DNA of 64,000 bases, taken from Dyadobacter arcticus. GTDB taxonomy: Bacteria > Bacteroidota > Bacteroidia > Cytophagales > Spirosomataceae. Below the pieces are notes generated by a model that was not told where the DNA came from, did no database searches, and was given only the letters and a program-made list of their open reading frames with translations. The position numbers and the translations under genes were made by a program. Of the stretch, positions 61,066 to 64,000 are shown in pieces. Within the stretch, counting starts at the first letter, position 1, and each line of letters starts with the position of its first letter. The DNA is taken from assembly GCF_011762185.1 (NCBI RefSeq), contig NZ_JAASQJ010000003.1:1178001-1242000 (forward strand). The letters are read 5' to 3'.

Positions 61066-62160
61066 TTATTTCGGTGATCGCTGGGCTTTGCTTTCGATAA
61101 TTACCTGCGTGTCGACGATTTCGTAAGCCAGGCCTAATGTTTTGCAAACAATGTCAAGCTTCTCGTACAGAGACTCATCCTCCATACTAACGGTGAGCTC
61201 TCGGCCTGCAAGCAGGTCGCCATCGTATACGATTTCTACGCCATATGCCTTTTCCAAAACGGTAAATATCTCGCTAACCGGCGCATTGTTAAATTCAAAC
61301 AATGGTTCCTGGCTCGCAGGCGAAAGGAGTACCGGTTGCTCAACCAGCGTTTTGCTGAGCCGCAAGTCGTCTCTTGAAAAAACACCCTGCTGGTTTGGTG
61401 TCAACACCAGTCCTGTGCGCTTTGCATTCTGCGGATTATCTTCAAAATCTTTTTTAGCAAAAACGGAAACAAGCCCCGATCGCACGGCCACGATGACCTT
61501 CGGAGAATTTTTGAATGCTTTGATCCGAAAACTGGTACCGAGCACTTTGGTTACCGTTTCGTTGGCATATACAAGGAAGGGCCGATCCGGGTTTTTCTGG
61601 ATATCAAAAAAAGCTTCTCCGCTCAGATAGACCACTCTCTGGTTCTTTTCAAATTGACTGGGATATGCCAGGCGGCTTTTTTTCCCAAGGCTCACCACGC
61701 TGCCGTCGCTGAGGCGAATTTGAAGCGTCCGGTCCGAATTGTTGACCTCTTCTACCAGTCCATTTTTCGTTGACCCGTAAAAAGCTTGCTGATTGGCATC
61801 CGTGCGACCGGAACGCAGCCACCAAAGGGAAGTACCAAGCATTATCAGAAAACTGATCGATGCCGCCACCCGCCATACCGACCATTGACTCCACAAATCG
61901 CGGGCAGGCGTTTGAATACGACGTTGGACATTCTCCCAAATCTCCCTAGCAAATGCATCATGAGAAATCCCGTGGTTCACGGTATTTAACTCCTGCACCA
62001 ACGTACGAGCAGCTAATATCTTTTCGGTCTGATGGGGATTATCGTCCATGTATTGTTCCCAAAAATTCCGGTAGGATGAAACTTCATCAAGCACCCAGTT
62101 TTGAAAGGTTTCGTCGAAAGCAAAATCTTCGATATCGAAGGATGAAAAGTCGCGGGGCAT
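61066..62160 (-). CDS. FecR family anti-sigma factor (xylan locus)
   Basis: The ATG at 62160 (MPRDFSSFDIEDFAFDETFQ) gives 364 residues; an ATG 13 codons earlier is less likely. One membrane segment (VAASISFLIMLGTSLWWL) separates a cytoplasmic N-terminus from the periplasmic FecR domain: LQIRLSDGSVVSLGKKSRLA, GEAFFDIQKNPDRPFLV and VLGTSFRIKAF. A DUF4974-like end follows (LFEFNNAPVSEIFTVLEKAY). It should hold the adjacent sigma factor inactive and receive the signal from the STN domain of the SusC downstream. It lies 59 bp after the sigma gene. Confidence 0.92.
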   Translation of the reverse strand: MPRDFSSFDIEDFAFDETFQNWVLDEVSSYRNFWEQYMDDNPHQTEKILAARTLVQELNTVNHGISHDAFAREIWENVQRRIQTPARDLWSQWSVWRVAASISFLIMLGTSLWWLRSGRTDANQQAFYGSTKNGLVEEVNNSDRTLQIRLSDGSVVSLGKKSRLAYPSQFEKNQRVVYLSGEAFFDIQKNPDRPFLVYANETVTKVLGTSFRIKAFKNSPKVIVAVRSGLVSVFAKKDFEDNPQNAKRTGLVLTPNQQGVFSRDDLRLSKTLVEQPVLLSPASQEPLFEFNNAPVSEIFTVLEKAYGVEIVYDGDLLAGRELTVSMEDESLYEKLDIVCKTLGLAYEIVDTQVIIESKAQRSPK

Positions 62161-62219
62161 AGAAGTTGTTTTCTGTACATGTACCAGTGCAGAAAACAAC
62201 TTCTATTAATCCATTTTTT

Positions 62220-62843
62220 TCAAAAAATTTTTAAAATTTCTTTGTAGACAGAAAAGGCAACCGGAAGAAGAAACGAAAGCAGGAGCAGGTCACGAAGCGT
62301 TTTTAGTCCAGTGTAAATAAATTTGCAGGCCGACTGATAGTTTACGCCCATTACCTGCGCTACCTGTTCGTTGGTTAATTCCTGAAAAAACCTGAGATGA
62401 AGGGCTTCTTGCTGGCGCTTGGGGAGCTGCTTCAAGGCGTCTGTCAGTTGCCTGGATTGCCTAGATACGGTTTCTTCCCTCAGTATTTTGTTTTCGATGG
62501 TTTCATCGTCTGCGGGGAATTCGTTTTCGGGGAGGGGTTCGGTGACTGTGTGCCCGGAGCTCCTGATTAGTTTATAGCGTAATGCTTTGAGAAGATAATG
62601 CTTAATAGAATGGGCATTGGCAATGCTTTGCCGGGATTCCCATAATTCCACGAAAAGATCCTGGATGCAGTCCTGGATCAGGTCTCTGTCCCGCGTCACT
62701 TTAAATCCGTACCGAATAAGTTGTTGAATATGCTGCTGATATAACAAATCGAAGGCGTCTCTGTCTCCCGCCTTGAAATCTTGCCAAAGCCTTTGCTCGT
62801 CTTCCCAGTCGCGCGATCTTGAAATCGACATCTTTATTTGCAT
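62220..62843 (-). CDS. ECF RNA polymerase sigma-70 factor (xylan locus)
   Basis: This 207-residue ECF sigma factor has region 2 (RLWQDFKAGDRDAFDLLYQQ, DLIQDCIQDLFVELWESRQ) and region 4 (LTDALKQLPKRQQEALHLRF, ELTNEQVAQVMGVNYQSACK). It would direct transcription of the downstream susCD-GH10 operon when FecR releases it. The start is either 62843 or the Met four codons later. It is intact, unlike the sigma factor of the 3-11 kb operon. Confidence 0.93.
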   Translation of the reverse strand: MQIKMSISRSRDWEDEQRLWQDFKAGDRDAFDLLYQQHIQQLIRYGFKVTRDRDLIQDCIQDLFVELWESRQSIANAHSIKHYLLKALRYKLIRSSGHTVTEPLPENEFPADDETIENKILREETVSRQSRQLTDALKQLPKRQQEALHLRFFQELTNEQVAQVMGVNYQSACKFIYTGLKTLRDLLLLSFLLPVAFSVYKEILKIF

Positions 62844-63073
62844 ATCCTGGCTGGCCTTCTTGTTGGCAGAAGGACTTTACGATCAAATTTGCACCATTTT
62901 ATTTTAATAGTTCCATAACACTATCATTATTATGAGAATAATCTTTGTAATTCATGGAAATGACAATGCTGCCGAAGATAGGATAAGACGAGGTGATCGC
63001 CGACGCTCAAATTCTTCACATCGAAGCGCACAGCATATACGCCTTACCTTTGGAACCAATACTGCGCAAGAAG

Positions 63074-63643
63074 TCAACGAATACTTCTTCGTATCCTGCT
63101 CAGCGAGGACTGTGTGATTCCCAGGTAAGAGGCCAGATAAGAAAGCGGGATACGGTTTGCAAGATTTGGGAATTTTTCCAAAAATGAAAGGTATCGCTCT
63201 TTTGCATCTTCCGACATCATTGGGCTGATTTTGTTCACTTTATCTGCCAAACCTTTGGCAGTTATTTTAGAGATGATATTATCCCATTCTATGATGGTCA
63301 TTGACAACTCTCTCATTGCGTTCTTTGACAGAATAAAATATGAGCAATCTGTAACAGCCTGGATGTATTCGGTCGATGGAATCTCTTGATTGTAGCTGTT
63401 GATGTCTGCCAGAAAATGATTCTCTTCCATGAAGTACTTCGTAATCTCTTCGCCTTTGTTATTGTAATAACAGATCCTCATGATCCCATTGAGCAGAAAA
63501 ATAATCTCGCGCGGTATTCTCCCCGCTTCCTGAAAATATTCGTCTTTTTTGATTTCCTTAAACACAACCCTGCTTTTGATTAAATCAATTTGGGTTGGGT
63601 TCAAATTGCCGAACTGCAATAAGTAGTTGATGAGTGCTTCCAT
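63074..63643 (-). CDS. Crp/Fnr family transcriptional regulator
   Basis: With the Met at 63643 (MEALINYLLQFGNL) the protein has 189 residues; five more are possible from 63658. An N-terminal cyclic-nucleotide-binding-like domain (KKDEYFQEAGRIPREIIFLL, NNKGEEITKYFMEENHFLAD) is followed by a dimer helix and a C-terminal HTH (IPLSYLASYLGITQSSLSRI). The missing Cys cluster argues against an oxygen sensor, and the cAMP-binding Arg is not evident. It starts 21 bp after the partial SDR gene on the same strand. Target genes are unknown. Confidence 0.9.
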   Translation of the reverse strand: MEALINYLLQFGNLNPTQIDLIKSRVVFKEIKKDEYFQEAGRIPREIIFLLNGIMRICYYNNKGEEITKYFMEENHFLADINSYNQEIPSTEYIQAVTDCSYFILSKNAMRELSMTIIEWDNIISKITAKGLADKVNKISPMMSEDAKERYLSFLEKFPNLANRIPLSYLASYLGITQSSLSRIRRSIR

Positions 63644-63663
63644 AACCAACAATTCCATTGGGG

Positions 63664-64000
63664 TTAATTCATTTGGCTCATTACCATTTTGTCAAATTGT
63701 TTATCCGACAAGATCCTTCTAAAAAACAGCATCAGTTTTGCCCCCGAAGCACCGACGTATCTCGTTTTCGGATTCTTTGCTTCGATCCCTTCCTTAATGA
63801 GCTTCGCAATGACGATCGGTTCGGCAGCGTCTTTTTCTATTTTCTCATACATTTTGCTTACCCCTTTGGCCAGCTTGCCGTACGCCGTTTCTCCAGAGAC
63901 CTTCATCATATACTCGGTCCCGTGTCCGATCATCTCTGATTTTGTACCTCCCGGCTCAATCACAATTACGTCAATTCCGAAAGACTTTACTTCTTTACGA
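63664..64000 (-). CDS. SDR family oxidoreductase (5' end outside window)
   Basis: The minus-strand frame enters from the right edge with RKEVKSFGIDVIVIEPGGTK, the segment after the catalytic YxxxK of a short-chain dehydrogenase. It continues to a stop at 63664. At least 111 residues are visible. The end (AKLMLFFRRILSDKQFDKMV) resembles SDRs related to retinol or estradiol dehydrogenases of bacteria. The cofactor and catalytic motifs lie outside the window. It precedes the Crp/Fnr gene by 21 bp and may share its transcript. Confidence 0.85.
   Translation of the reverse strand, partial: RKEVKSFGIDVIVIEPGGTKSEMIGHGTEYMMKVSGETAYGKLAKGVSKMYEKIEKDAAEPIVIAKLIKEGIEAKNPKTRYVGASGAKLMLFFRRILSDKQFDKMVMSQMN

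Noticed and set aside
1..64000. CRISPR arrays, tRNA or rRNA genes, full insertion sequences
   Set aside because: No regularly spaced repeats, RNA gene signatures or transposase genes were found on either strand.

Overview
The window looks like a piece of a Bacteroidota chromosome, most plausibly Cytophagales/Spirosomaceae (Dyadobacter-like). Three intact SusC/SusD pairs, ECF sigma/FecR pairs, lipoprotein SusD signals and TAnnTTTG-type promoter elements support this. No rRNA, tRNA or CRISPR array was seen. Most genes lie on the minus strand and serve plant polysaccharide use.

Layout. 0-1.7 kb: patatin-like phospholipase running off the left edge. 2.3-11.5 kb: AraC regulator and a sigma-FecR-SusC-SusD operon that ends in a secreted polysaccharide pyruvyl transferase-like protein; the sigma gene appears frameshifted. 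11.7-14.9 kb: HTH protein, YhcG-type nuclease, HxlR regulator, two internally deleted genes and a SnoaL-like protein. 15.6-21.1 kb: GH36 alpha-galactosidase, PhyH dioxygenase and MFS sugar porter operon with a divergent AraC regulator. 21.1-22.8 kb: a duplicate of the HTH gene, a REPIN-like element, a 5'-truncated HigB with intact HigA, and a broken antitoxin/PIN chimera. 22.8-46.6 kb: a large pectin/uronate locus with ThuA, a glycosidase-FGE fusion, GH28, a beta-helix protein, SDR, UxuA, RraA, a mannonate oxidoreductase-like SDR, UxaC, a GH39-like enzyme, an SSS symporter, a beta-propeller-GH39 fusion, SusD and SusC. It has a divergent IclR regulator and a toxin-antitoxin pair inserted in the opposite direction. 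46.6-48.6 kb: gene remnants and a MarR/TspO divergent pair with a 13-bp-arm operator candidate. 48.7-62.8 kb: GH38, SDR, Gfo/Idh, remnants, then a complete sigma-FecR-SusC-SusD-GH10 xylanase operon. 63-64 kb: Crp/Fnr regulator and a partial SDR.

Working together: the SusCD pairs would import oligosaccharides. GH28, the beta-helix protein, the GH39-like enzymes and GH10 would cut pectin or glucuronoxylan. SSS would import uronate, and UxaC, the SDR and UxuA would convert it to 2-keto-3-deoxygluconate. No KDG kinase or KDPG aldolase is present in the window; RraA is an unproven candidate for an aldolase step.

The most striking features are the large number of genes with internal deletions or truncations (about a dozen), two unusual multidomain fusions, a symmetric REPIN-like element at the broken end of higB, and conserved hairpins between fecR and susC in both sigma/FecR operons. 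All calls come from reading the sequence; no database search was run.
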